A DNA stretch of 64,000 bases from Clavelina lepadiformis. Taxonomy: Eukaryota > Chordata > Ascidiacea > Aplousobranchia > Clavelinidae. Location of the stretch: positions 13,454,001 through 13,518,000 of the forward strand of contig NC_135240.1 of NCBI RefSeq assembly GCF_947623445.1, given 5' to 3'. A program made the position numbers and the translations under genes. Under the pieces are notes generated by a model. The model worked only from the letters and a program-made list of their open reading frames with translations, was not told where the DNA came from and did no database searches. Shown one piece after another: positions 1 to 10,071 of this stretch (positions are counted from its first letter, which is position 1; the number at the start of each line of letters is the position of its first letter).

Positions 1-1228
1 GCCCGAATTGAAAACTATTCACAACTCAGAAAGTCCGCTGAACAAGAGCGAGCATAGTTAACGCTTTGCCTTGATTAGTAGGATGGAAGTTGATGTTTAT
101 TTTCATGATAGAAATGTTCCAGGTGACACTACATATGGACTAGCAAAGCATTTTTGCCTTTATGAATATTACCGATACTAGACCAGGCTCAACAACCAAG
201 ACTTAGCTCAGTAAGCTGTAGTTTAGCATCTGCTTTCATCAGCACAAATACACCAACTGTAAATTAGGTTAGGCTTAAATAACGCTAGAAAATCTTGTCA
301 TGCCTACAAATATACTTTAACCATGTTACCTATTTCTTGTCACTCATACACGAAACATTCTATCCATACTTGATCCGAAAACCAGAGTCATGTACATAGT
401 TTTCACATTGTGACCTGATAACTGCCACTGCATATTTGACATACTTGCCAGTACTTGCCTTACTAGCAGCGGTATATATTTGAAATTTGCATTAATATTT
501 CATGATGAATGGCAAGGGAATTTAACTTATCAAAAATTATTTGAAACAGTTCAAATTCTAATATCTTAGAAGACGGAGTAGTGATATCTTGATTTACATA
601 GAGCTAAATTGGTTGCTAAGATTAGCAGGAACAATCATATGTTAATCAATTAACAATTATATGTTACTAATAGCGCTGCAAAGATCAAGGATTAACAGGA
701 GGGCAGCGTGCCACCAAGTGAATGAAGGGGATGGTTAGATTGAAAAATACATCCTATGTGGTCTTGGTCATTCCGATGTGATAACAAACGTAAAAGATAA
801 TATAAAATGAATGAGAAGCTAGATGAAATGAGACAATACACCACCCAGAGTGTGTCTGGTCCTTTAGTATATACATTATACGTAGTATGGTGTTCATAAT
901 CTTTATCCTCAGACTGAGGAAAGCCTTTACACAACTTAAACTAAGCGATGATTTCTCATCACTTGAGCCCTGGTTGCTGAGCTAGCCAAAGGCACACACA
1001 TTATATATATATTTGTTTTTTTGATATTTTTTTTATGTTGTATTGTCCGAATTTGGAACAGTTCATCAGGACCATTGAACAGCTTCTCTTCATTTATGCC
1101 TTGCCCAAGGGCATTAGAATGGTAGTGCCATTCAGTAACGAACGCAAGCGACTTTAATGTAAGCCCCGTGTTCTCCTCAGGTACTGAACCGCCAAAATTT
1201 ATATCAAAGAAGATAAAAATTTACTAAC
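1..1228. other. No gene recognised
   Basis: AT-rich sequence with short, unconvincing open frames on both strands and a T-rich stretch near 1010-1040. I see no conserved motif or well-supported splice pair here. Downstream exons of the minus-strand WEQWL exon should lie here or off the left edge, but I could not place them. Confidence 0.5.
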
Positions 1229-1403
1229 CCTTTCCTTAAACCTTTCTCTTTCAACCTGCAATTTGTTCACAAGCCATTGCTCCCACATAGTAAGATTTGC
1301 TGAATCACTGCTGTTGTGCAGAAGTATGACATCCGAGTCATCTTCTACTGGTCTAAGCGATTTGCCTTTATTGTAAGTAGAAGAAAGACGAGGTGGTAAT
1401 GCC
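1229..1403 (-). CDS. Internal exon of an unrecognised gene, possibly CCDC34-like
   Basis: A 175-base exon read on the minus strand. It has a strong acceptor (pyrimidine tract ending GCTGTTTAG at 1404) and a GTTAGT donor at 1228. It encodes a polar segment ending NLTMWEQWLVNKLQVERERF, after which a charged helix begins. The WEQW signature followed by basic and acidic helical residues resembles the coiled-coil protein CCDC34 from memory, but one exon is too little to be sure. The exon starts in phase 2 and does not join in frame to the two helical-repeat exons upstream on the same strand, so it is probably a different gene. Partners were not found. Confidence 0.4.
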
Positions 1404-1524
1404 CTAAACAGCAAAAAAGACTATTTTATACTCATGTATGTTAACCTTAAACAGGAACCAATACTTATGGCACAAGCGCCACTATTTTCAAATGTTTAGA
1501 CATACCAAAGTTTCATGTTTGATT

Positions 1525-1872
1525 TTACATGAATGTTGAACTTTTTTGGCTAATGAAAAAATAAGTTGATTTTGTTTGCTTAGGGTTACTAGCGGAGAAT
1601 CGAAGGAAAATTCTTAAAATGAGTAACTGTTTGAGCTCAGTCCTTTGCGAGCCATCCAGATTAAGTTTCATGACAAAAGTCAAGTAGTCATTGGGAAAAA
1701 TTAGAATGTGCAGGCTGTGTGCCCTACATGAGATGCATAAAGCAGTCAGATATGACATGGCGTGCAGTATGGTCCTTTGCATCATGCTTACATACGACAT
1801 AAGCTGCATACTTTCCTCAATGTTACTCTTGTTTACCTTCACCAGTGAATACACTGATGACTTAAATGGAAT
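1525..1872 (-). CDS. Possible 3'-terminal exon, helical-repeat protein
   Basis: An open minus-strand frame from a possible acceptor (TTTAAG at about 1873) to a TAA at 1525. The translation is rich in leucine, isoleucine and methionine helices (for example LLILRIFLRFSASNP) in the style of ARM/HEAT repeats. It follows in phase 0 from the exon at 2135-2355, so the two may be adjacent exons of one gene ending here. A rotatin-like centrosomal protein is one thought, but I recognise no diagnostic motif. It could also be chance coding in AT-rich DNA; a plus-strand frame overlaps it. Confidence 0.25.
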   Translation of the reverse strand: MPFKSSVYSLVKVNKSNIEESMQLMSYVSMMQRTILHAMSYLTALCISCRAHSLHILIFPNDYLTFVMKLNLDGSQRTELKQLLILRIFLRFSASNPKQTKSTYFFISQKSSTFM

Positions 1873-2134
1873 GGTTACTACATTGACAAAGGATACAATC
1901 ACAACAACAATAACGATTGAGATTGCCTGACGACTAGGTCATCCATTAGTTCTTTGATATTATTTTCAATCCATAAATGCGGTTTTATTCTCCTGACATT
2001 TAGAATCAGGAACAAGTTTCAATTTCTTTAACTTGTGGTTTTGCCATCTTCAAAATTTGTGGTCTTTTGAATTTTGAAAATTTGAATATATTAACTGTGA
2101 TTTTATATAATAAATCGGTTATATGAAAAATAAC

Positions 2135-2355
2135 CTGGCTTGGGCGATTGCTTTTAAGAATTTTAATTATACAATCCAGGAATGTGGTATTTCCAACTCT
2201 AAAACAATTTCTAAAACTGTTACATAGTTTTGAATTAACAAGAAAATTTATTAACTCAGTCTGGATTATGACAGCTTCCATGTACATAACAAATCTAGGA
2301 AACTTCGCACAGCATTTAATCGTCTGCAAACTAAATCTCCACAGCAAGCATCTGG
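2135..2355 (-). CDS. Possible internal exon, helical-repeat protein
   Basis: A 221-base open segment on the minus strand. The acceptor is TTTAACAG at 2356 and the donor GTTATT at 2134; it enters in phase 1 and leaves in phase 0. The product is amphipathic and helix-rich, containing IIQTELINFLVNSKLCNSF and FLDCIIKILKSN, which is ARM-repeat-like. An overlapping plus-strand frame (2148-2408) looks like its shadow. No family could be named; the call rests on splice-phase agreement with the exon at 1525-1872 and on composition. Confidence 0.3.
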
Positions 2356-2399
2356 CTGTTAAATTTATAAGTAAGCACTGCACTTTGATTTGCATTACT

Positions 2400-3100
2400 A
2401 TATTATGATGTGTGTGTCAATATGTGATCAATTTATTTAATGATGCTTGAAAGGCTGTCCAGTCCATTACAAATCTGACTCTTTGTTATTGGCCGAATTA
2501 CTGTACCATCGGTACTTTTGAAAAAAAGTATCGAATTATTTTTTTCAAAAAATTTCAGTCGGTACTCTGTACTTTTCACCTGATTATTTCAGAACTTTAA
2601 CAAGCATGTTTTCTAAAATACTTGTCAATTAATCCTTAATACCAACTTTAGCATCTGTTGATGTTTATTAATCTAGAAATATCAAGAAAAATTTCAAATG
2701 AGTAACGTCAGATATGTTTTGACCTGGAATAACCTTTACCGGGGGCAAATAGCGGCAAACATTGCATTTGCATCTTTTACATAAAAAGTAATCTAATCAA
2801 GAGCAGCTACTATTTTATATTTTCAATCATTTTGTGCGACTTCAAATTGAGGGCAACTTTTACTCATGAAAATACTGCATAGAAATATAAGACTTTAATG
2901 TTGAAACTGATGACCATACATGGAACGGAAGGGTGTGATTGGTAAACATGGTGGTGCAGACGTTAATGAAAATGGAAGGTTAAGTTTACAGCAATGTTGT
3001 AACAACAGTTTTAGCATTGTGAACATCTTTTTCCACACTAAGTTGTGCACAAGTATATGTGGTAACTGGTGAAGGGATAGATTTTTGCTTCATTTCAGCC
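2400..3100. other. Non-coding stretch
   Basis: No conserved reading frame or repeat boundary seen. AT-rich, with short runs of T and A around 2515-2560. Confidence 0.4.
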
Positions 3101-3109
3101 GACATTTGT

Positions 3110-3800
3110 TCTTCTGTGATCGATGTTTGAGCAGAAAGAGGAGCTAAGTTATCTAGCAAGAACCAACTGGTTGTCTGCGACCTGCATCTCTTGGAACATC
3201 TGGCACCTCCAAGATCTCACAAAGCCAATGGGTCTTATAGAATCAAATGGGATGCTTTAGAAGATATGTAAGAAAAGATCTTTGCTAGCAAAATCTCAAT
3301 CAAGTTCAAGGATCTTTTATAGTGCAGAAAGGACATTGAGGTGAAATGGATACTGTTTAAAGTCGCGATACTAGCATCTTGCCATCAGTGCATCTGGGCG
3401 GAAACGGCTTGGTTTAGTGAGATATTAAGAAGAATACAGTGAAAAGAACCCCAAGGTGGAACCAAGGGGTTAAGGAAGGTATCTGAACAAAGAAGGCGGT
3501 CTACAAAGCCTGGCTCCATGTCAGGTCTTCGTCTGCTTTGCGAGCTTGATACACTGAACCGACAAAATCTGCAGCACAGGCCGTGAAAAAGTCCAAAGAG
3601 CAGACCTGGAAGGTATTTGGACAAAAGTGGCTGTCAGACTATTGAATGTTTAATAAAGTACGCTAGCAAAGTGCGCTAGCAGAGTGGCCTCCTAAACTGA
3701 GCGGAAGATACCTTTGGCAAATGGAGAGAACACTTCATACATTCATTGAACCCTGTCATAGAAACACCAACTGAACACACAAAACGTCACTAGCAGAGTG
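3110..3800 (+). mobile_element. Decayed RTE/Rex-like non-LTR retrotransposon (endonuclease-RT linker)
   Basis: Pieces of one protein can be read in shifting plus-strand frames. First comes an endonuclease tail (LVVCDLHLLEHL), then YRIKWDALED near 3230. Next is a segment like the tunicate and fish RTE linker, TPRWNQGVKEG followed by KKAVYKAW near 3450-3510, and finally GKWREHFIHSLNPV near 3715-3760, the typical residues just before the reverse transcriptase fingers. In RTE-clade elements these motifs occur in this order between the endonuclease and RT domains. Stop codons and frameshifts are frequent, so the copy is dead, and RT itself is absent: the relic stops at about 3800. Confidence 0.65.
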
Positions 3801-3849
3801 ACTATTTCACTAAGTGGGTCACACAGCCCATAGTTTAAGATAGGCAAGT

Positions 3850-5611
3850 TAAATTAGGAGAATTGGTATATAAAAACTTTCATTTTAGTTATTTAGGGTT
3901 TAATTGGAATTAGATTCAGACTAGAAGAAAGATTTAAGATAGGTTTATAGGTTACTATGTTATAACACTTGAGTTAAGAAAAAAGTGTGAAAAAGAGCTG
4001 AAAGAGAAAGAGAATGCACGGTTTTTCCGGTGAAATAGTGGCAGCCTAATTATAATATTTTGAAATTATACATTTGATTCTAACCTTGAATATAAACTGC
4101 ACTAAAAACATAAACTGGGAATCCAAGGAAGAATTGTTACCTCATTGGCTCACTCCAGCACTCTGGGAGCTAAACATGTTCACACAGAGAACTAGCCTAA
4201 GGAAACAAACTTACATAGCAGACAGCCAGCCTCAAGATAACCCCATAATATGCAAAAGAGAAATGTGAAAATACTTACAATTTTTTGCAGTGTGAGTGTG
4301 ACGTAGTAACAAAATCATCTGAATAAGATGTAAAACTTTCTCCTGAATGGCTGTCAAACATGTCAGTCTTATATTTCGAAGCACCTACAGGAGATGGTGC
4401 ATAATCTAAGTAAGATCCACTCATTTTTCCTAAAATGTGTTACATGTATGTCATACTGCAATTGTTCTTTGCTACGAATAACTTCAAATGCTTTTATAAG
4501 CTACAATGCTCAACATCTGTAAATAAACACTTGTTACAGGCTGGTTTGTATTTCATGGCAGACGTACACCAGAGATTTTTTGGGAAAAATGATTCATTGC
4601 ACACTTGTAGGCAAGGCTGAAACGATGTAGGGTTCTAAAAAGCAAGACAATCTAACAATGCCTTTTCTATCATGAAATACAGACCTGGTTACAGATCTAG
4701 TTGGAGGCCACAAGTTTTTGAAAATGTAAGTACATATATTAAACAAGATTAATTTTAATTCCAAGAAAAATGCTCAAAAAATTGAAAATTTTAAATCTTA
4801 TTTGGCAGACTATGATGTTACTCGGAGCTGCCGGCGGGCCAAAGCTGGGTCTGACCTGGCAGTCCTACTCTTTATTTTGAATTCGGAACGTTTTTGAAAA
4901 AAAAATTAACCACCTGGGGATTCCCTTAACTAAGAACATATTTTCATCTTCACATTATGATGATCAAAGATCTAGTTATACTCTATAGTCTATAACATTT
5001 ATCATACATTCTAATGCTCATATGCTGGAACACATATACTTAAACGTGGCCTAAATAGACCTTTTCCAAGTTACAGTCTGGGTAGCATACTTCAAGGAAA
5101 TTTTCGACCCACTTCGATTCTTTTTCAAATTGAAAACGTGTTAGGCATCAGATTGTAACGCTTTCGCTCAGGTAAGTAGTAGTCAAACTCGTTAGCTTAA
5201 ACATTACAACCCACAATAAAAAACAAAAATTTGAGCCAGATTAGCATCATGATTTAAGCCGAAACGATTGCAAATATTCACATGACATGACGTTAAATTA
5301 TGTTGGTATATTTGTCAGTGACAGACATTTTTAGCAGTGGTATGTGCCTTCCAGACACTAAAACTGCAGGAATAAAAAATAGTCTGAATCAGCTAATGGC
5401 GTATGTTAACTTCAAATCACTTTCAAACATTTCTAAAGGCTTGTGGCTTGCCCTACTGCATTCGGCTGCGTATTTAGGATTGTTTTGAAGAGGGTAGGCA
5501 AGTTTTATTAAAATTTGGATTTAGACTTTCTGCATTCGGGTACTGCACCCCATAGGTTGTAGCCAATAAATCGTAAACTAGAACTTGCGATAAACAAAAG
5601 TTCGTCTATAG
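3850..5611. other. Non-coding or unresolved stretch upstream of the fucokinase exons
   Basis: Upstream fucokinase exons are expected here but I could not find the GHMP-kinase glycine-rich loop or the earlier domain. A tiny acceptor-donor pair around 4696-4727 has no support. A GC-rich island near 4830-4860 may be an end of an old transposon. Short open frames at 4074-4268, 4435-4620 and 5300-5488 show no family resemblance. Confidence 0.35.
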
Positions 5612-6786
5612 AGCTTGCGGTTTCGCATCTGATACATCTTCAATTATTCACGCAGTGTTGCTTGTGGAACAGATGCTTACTACTGGTGGAGGTTGGCAGT
5701 ATGACAAAAATTAATTCGCTTGTGCACTACTCGTGTGAAGTATTACACAACGAACTTATCTGTCATAAAGACCGCGTATGCTGTCGGTTATTGTTTGAAT
5801 ATGAGCGAGGACGATTGATGGTTGATAACTTGTTTTACTTCTGCTTCGATGGATGAGTTCTCATTTCTCAAATTTGCGTGACTATGCTGTTAGTTGCTTG
5901 ATTCTGTCTATACAAATTACTAAATTATAAAGTTCCCATTTTATTTATTATAACACAAAGGTTTTCACCTTCGGGCAAAGCTTACTGAATGTTACATAGC
6001 GCTGTAGTAACCAGTGAAATCGATCACGTAAAAAGGAAAGATTGAAAACATTACATCAGTATAAATATGTGACACACCAGTTCAAGCGAGGAAATTATCT
6101 GACGTCATTAAGGAAAACTCAAGTCTGGTAAACACTGAATTACAAGATCCCAAATTAAATTCCAAACATCTCAAAACAACTCGTGACTCGTGACGTAATC
6201 GTCACAGCAGGATCAAGTCGGAGGTTTACTTGGAGGGATCAAAGTTGGAAGATCAAAGGCAAAACTACCGCTCCGGGTCACAAACGAGACTTTAGTTACT
6301 TCGAGTAGATTCTACGCCACCTTTGCCGATCATCTGGAGCTTGTCTACACAGGTCAGCCGAGATTAGCTAGGAACTTGCTTCAAAATGTGATACGAAATT
6401 ATTACACCAAGCAACAAGTGGTGGTAAGAAATTTCCATGATATCAGAGAAAACGCAGAGCAGTGTGCAGAAGCCTGCAAGAGGGAAGATTTAAAAGCTAT
6501 AGGCCATCACATTAATCGATGTTGGTGCCAGAAGAAGTTAATTACTTCCGGGTGCGAACAGCAAAAATGTGCTAAAATAATTGCAGCACTGGCTCCCTAT
6601 GCTTTAGGACAAGCTCTAGCAGGAGTAGGCGGTGGAGGATTCCTTTATGTTCTCACAAATAAGCCTTACACCAAAGAATTTATTGCTTCAGCTTTAAGCG
6701 ACGAACAGGGAGCCCAAAACATTACGGTATACGACGTTGAAATCGACAAAGAGGGCATGGTGTTTCGCACCGCTCCAGTGAACTAG
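5612..6786 (+). CDS. FCSK: L-fucose kinase, C-terminal exons
   Basis: L-fucose kinase phosphorylates free L-fucose to fucose-1-phosphate in the cytosolic GDP-fucose salvage pathway. Two exons are visible: about 5612-5699 and 6208-6786, the latter ending in TAG. The first encodes [19 protein letters not shown]; the second begins [16 protein letters not shown] and holds [15 protein letters not shown] and the GHMP-kinase C-terminal loop [17 protein letters not shown]. Order and spacing match the last ~230 residues of animal fucokinases without large gaps. The catalytic N-terminal domain and the ATP-binding SGLGTSS-type loop were not found in the 5.6 kb upstream. The junction between the exons is odd: both sides carry CAG, and no GT-AG choice keeps the frame. 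This could be a non-canonical intron, an assembly error or a decaying 3' fragment. Assignment of the domain is firm; functionality is not. Confidence 0.82.
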
Positions 6787-7380
6787 CAGCGCTCATATTA
6801 AACATTCGACCGTACGCCCAAAACTAACTTTCCAATTTTCATGGCAGCAGTTTCTATGGAATTTGTATATTCTAATTAATTTGACATGCAGTCTGTACAT
6901 GGCTACCATCGTCCTATTTTCATGATGTCTCACCAAAGACTTAAAAATGTATACAGATTGTATAGTCTGGCTGCAACGTGTTACTTTGCTCGGATATTGG
7001 AATAATATGTCTTTACAGTGCTAACTTATGTATGATTATTTTTTCTTAAGCGGTGCAATTTCGTCAGTGGTCAAATTATGAATGTATCGTGTACTCGTGT
7101 TTACACTGTTACTACTCGTGTCATTATATTCTGTCATGACTTTTGGGAAGCAAAAAGAATGATACTAAATGCCAACCGTTTCAGTACAATATAAGATTTT
7201 GGTTCGGAGGAATACATATTCATTATATGTCACTGGTTCTTAGACCTAGTAGGTAAAGTTTTTAAAATATTTGAAATATAAATGGACGAAATATAAGTAT
7301 ATTTAAAAGGTATAGTCGTTGGTAAGTAGTTGGTTAAACAACACCCAGATATATAAATTCGAACCCTTTTTGAACGCGTT
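6787..7380. other. Fucokinase 3' flank
   Basis: AT-rich sequence after the stop codon, presumably 3' UTR then spacer up to the LINE. I saw no clear AATAAA signal. Confidence 0.4.
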
Positions 7381-7389
7381 AAAAGCAAA

Positions 7390-9954
7390 ATGGCCGCTTT
7401 GGGCAACTCTCACACCGCTGTGTTCCGACAACCCAAGTATTTGGTGGATCGAAATGAAAAAAGATTAAAAACCTTGATACGCCAATTTAATAAAGAAATG
7501 AACGCGGTGAACCACGGGAAAACTATAGAAATGGAAAAAGCCTACAAAGACGCCATCATAGCCTTAATTAAGCAATGATAAAATTACATATAGCGATTAT
7601 CTAGACTCAAAACGTAACCTACGAAACCAAAGAAAAAAGAAACCGTTCAAAAAACTAGGCAGCAAAGCGTTTTTTCAAAAATAAAAAATTAAACAGAAAC
7701 AAACGTTTATCGCCGAACTCTATGACAAAAATTTTCTCTCACGCTCAAACCCAAAAGAAATGACTGAAATTGCCCAGTCTTTCTACGAACAACTGTACCA
7801 AAAAACAGTTACGAACGAAGATACGCAATATGCTTTTTCAAAAGAAACTACCCAAAAAATAAAAGCGGAAGATAACGAAAATCTAGACAAACCAATAACC
7901 ATCGAAGAAATTGAGATCGCAGTAAAGGCAACGAAAAACGGAAAATCATCCGGTCCTAACGGCTTATCAACAAAGTTTTATAAAGAGAGTGTTGGCCACT
8001 GATCAGAAACGAAATACGAGAGCTCATACAATACTGGTTTGACCTAAAAGTAATTCCCAGGGAGATAAAAAAAGGTATCATAACTCTTGTCCACAAAAAA
8101 AGGATGATGTAGATTTAAAAAACTACAGACCGATAACCCTGCTGAATGTAGAGTACAAAATATATACCAAAGTTCTAAAAAACAGATTAAAAGAAATTCT
8201 GTCAACATTTATCGGAGAATCCCAATTCGCAACAGTAGGAAAAAAGGATAAGCGAAGGCACTACCCTTTTAAGAGACTTATTCGAACAGAGCTCAACAAA
8301 AGGGCTCGAGGCGCTTTTTATCTCACTCGATTTCGAAAAAGCGTTTGACTCAATAGAAAAAAAATGGCTAAACAAAACCTTGTGCACACTGAATCTGTCT
8401 ACCAACATCAGGGAAATTATCGAAAACCTTTACGAAGACAGTGCCGCCGAAATTGTGGTTAACGGCAACCTTTCTGCAGAAATTAAATTAGAAAGAGGCT
8501 TAAGACAAGGAGACCCACCAAGCTTTCTTTTATTTCTTATCGTAACCCAGCCTTTCTCCGAAAAACTGCGTCAAACCACAAATGTAAAAGAAATCCAATT
8601 CAACGGGAGACGAGAAATTAAGAACGTGAGTTACGGAGACGATGTGACCCTGACACTGAGGAACATTGCCTCTGTTGACAAGGCACTGGCCCTCGTTGAC
8701 AATTTTATATTCGCTTCGGGACTCAAAACTAAATATAAAAAAGACCCAAGGCCTAATAATAAACGGCGACCCCCCAACGTTCCTACTCCCAGACATAAAA
8801 TGGTGCAAAACGGAACTAAACCTGTTAGGTAGAACCATCGACAACATATATCTGAACCGTTATTGGTAGGAAACACAAAAAAGTGGAAAACAAAATAGAA
8901 AAAATCAAAAAAACGTATGCGACGCTTGACACCAAGGAAATCTTAATCAAATCGAAGGTATAATTTGCAATCAGCAACAATGCGGCACAAACGTACCCTC
9001 CCCCTGCGAACAAAATCAATTTAATAAACGAAAACGTACAAAAACTACGCAGTAGGGAAACCTCTTACGCAAATATAAAAACCCTCCAACTCCCGAAACT
9101 TGACGGCGGCCTAAACCTCCCACATTTTTAAATCTACGAGGAACTAACATATCTGAAATCTGTCCGAAAAAAATGTCTTGCCAGAATTTTAAACAAGCCC
9201 TCAACGTCCCTAACAGTTACGTTGAATATCAGATTGGCCATGCGATTGCCCGTACCTTAGAAGTTGTACATCTGAACACCTTTCTTCACACCGACACCCG
9301 ATCCCCATATTATGAAAAAATAATTGAAATTTTCAAAAAATACGATTTAACGAAAACTGACCTCATATAGGTGGAAAGTTAAAGAAAACCTACGAACGGA
9401 TAATAAATAAAATAAGAATCCAATCCGGAATCACTCAAATGGACCGGAAAAATGGGAAAGAATCTACTCCCCTGAGCTTCCAAGCTACCTACGAACTTTT
9501 AACTTTAAGTTCGCAAGAAATTTGCTACCTTTCAACACCGACTTAACCGTATACGCACCAACAACAAAGAATAGCTGTCGGTTTCTGTAAAATTGGACCA
9601 GATTCTGCCCATCATCTAATTTAAAAATGCCCTCAAACCCAGATCCAATGGAAACGAACAAAAACACTTGAAACAAAAACCTAAACCTAAATAAGGAAAA
9701 TGTCGAGGATCTTTGCAGTTTGCGCCCTAAGGTATGACCCAGGACTTGAATCGAACACCGACCAAGTCCTCACTATCTTAATCACAATGACGAATCACCA
9801 CATATGGGAAACCAGACTCAAATGTGTTATTGAGAATCAACAGTTCTCCTTGGAAAATTTATCGAACAGTATTCATAGAACCTTTAAATATAGAATCTCC
9901 ACACTACGTAAAAGCAATCCAGACTTTTTAAATAACTTTACTACCCCCCCTTGA
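7390..9954 (+). mobile_element. 5'-truncated, frameshifted LINE (L1/Tx1-like reverse transcriptase)
   Basis: The copy opens inside the endonuclease-RT linker (7390-7578). It continues through a linker piece with KATKNGKSSGPNGLSTKFYK (7760-8002) and the RT fingers and palm: LKNYRPITLLN near 8125, LFISLDFEKAFDS near 8320-8355, GLRQGDPPSFLLF near 8495, and the active-site region NVSYGDDVTLTL near 8623-8655. C-terminal pieces run to about 9954. At least six frameshifts or stops break the frame, so it is inactive. The catalytic box reads YGDD where most LINEs have F/YADD. No endonuclease domain or poly(A) tail was recognised. Codon use is A-rich, as in L1-group elements. Confidence 0.85.
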
Positions 9955-10071
9955 CCATAGCTCTAATATGTGTACCGTCTGTAAGTTTCGCCTGTTATAT
10001 GTGCTTTGAAATACACGTCTATACTTACTGTGGCAAGTAGAAGGAAAAGTTATCACGACTCGTCTATTATT

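Noticed and set aside
2148..2408. 86-codon plus-strand ORF
   Set aside because: Complement of a minus-strand open segment with better splice sites; no family signal.
5300..5488. 62-codon ORF just upstream of the fucokinase exons
   Set aside because: Tested as the missing glycine-loop exon; it does not align with SGLGTSS-type sequence.
8530..9019. Several overlapping minus-strand ORFs
   Set aside because: Antisense shadows of the LINE reverse transcriptase.
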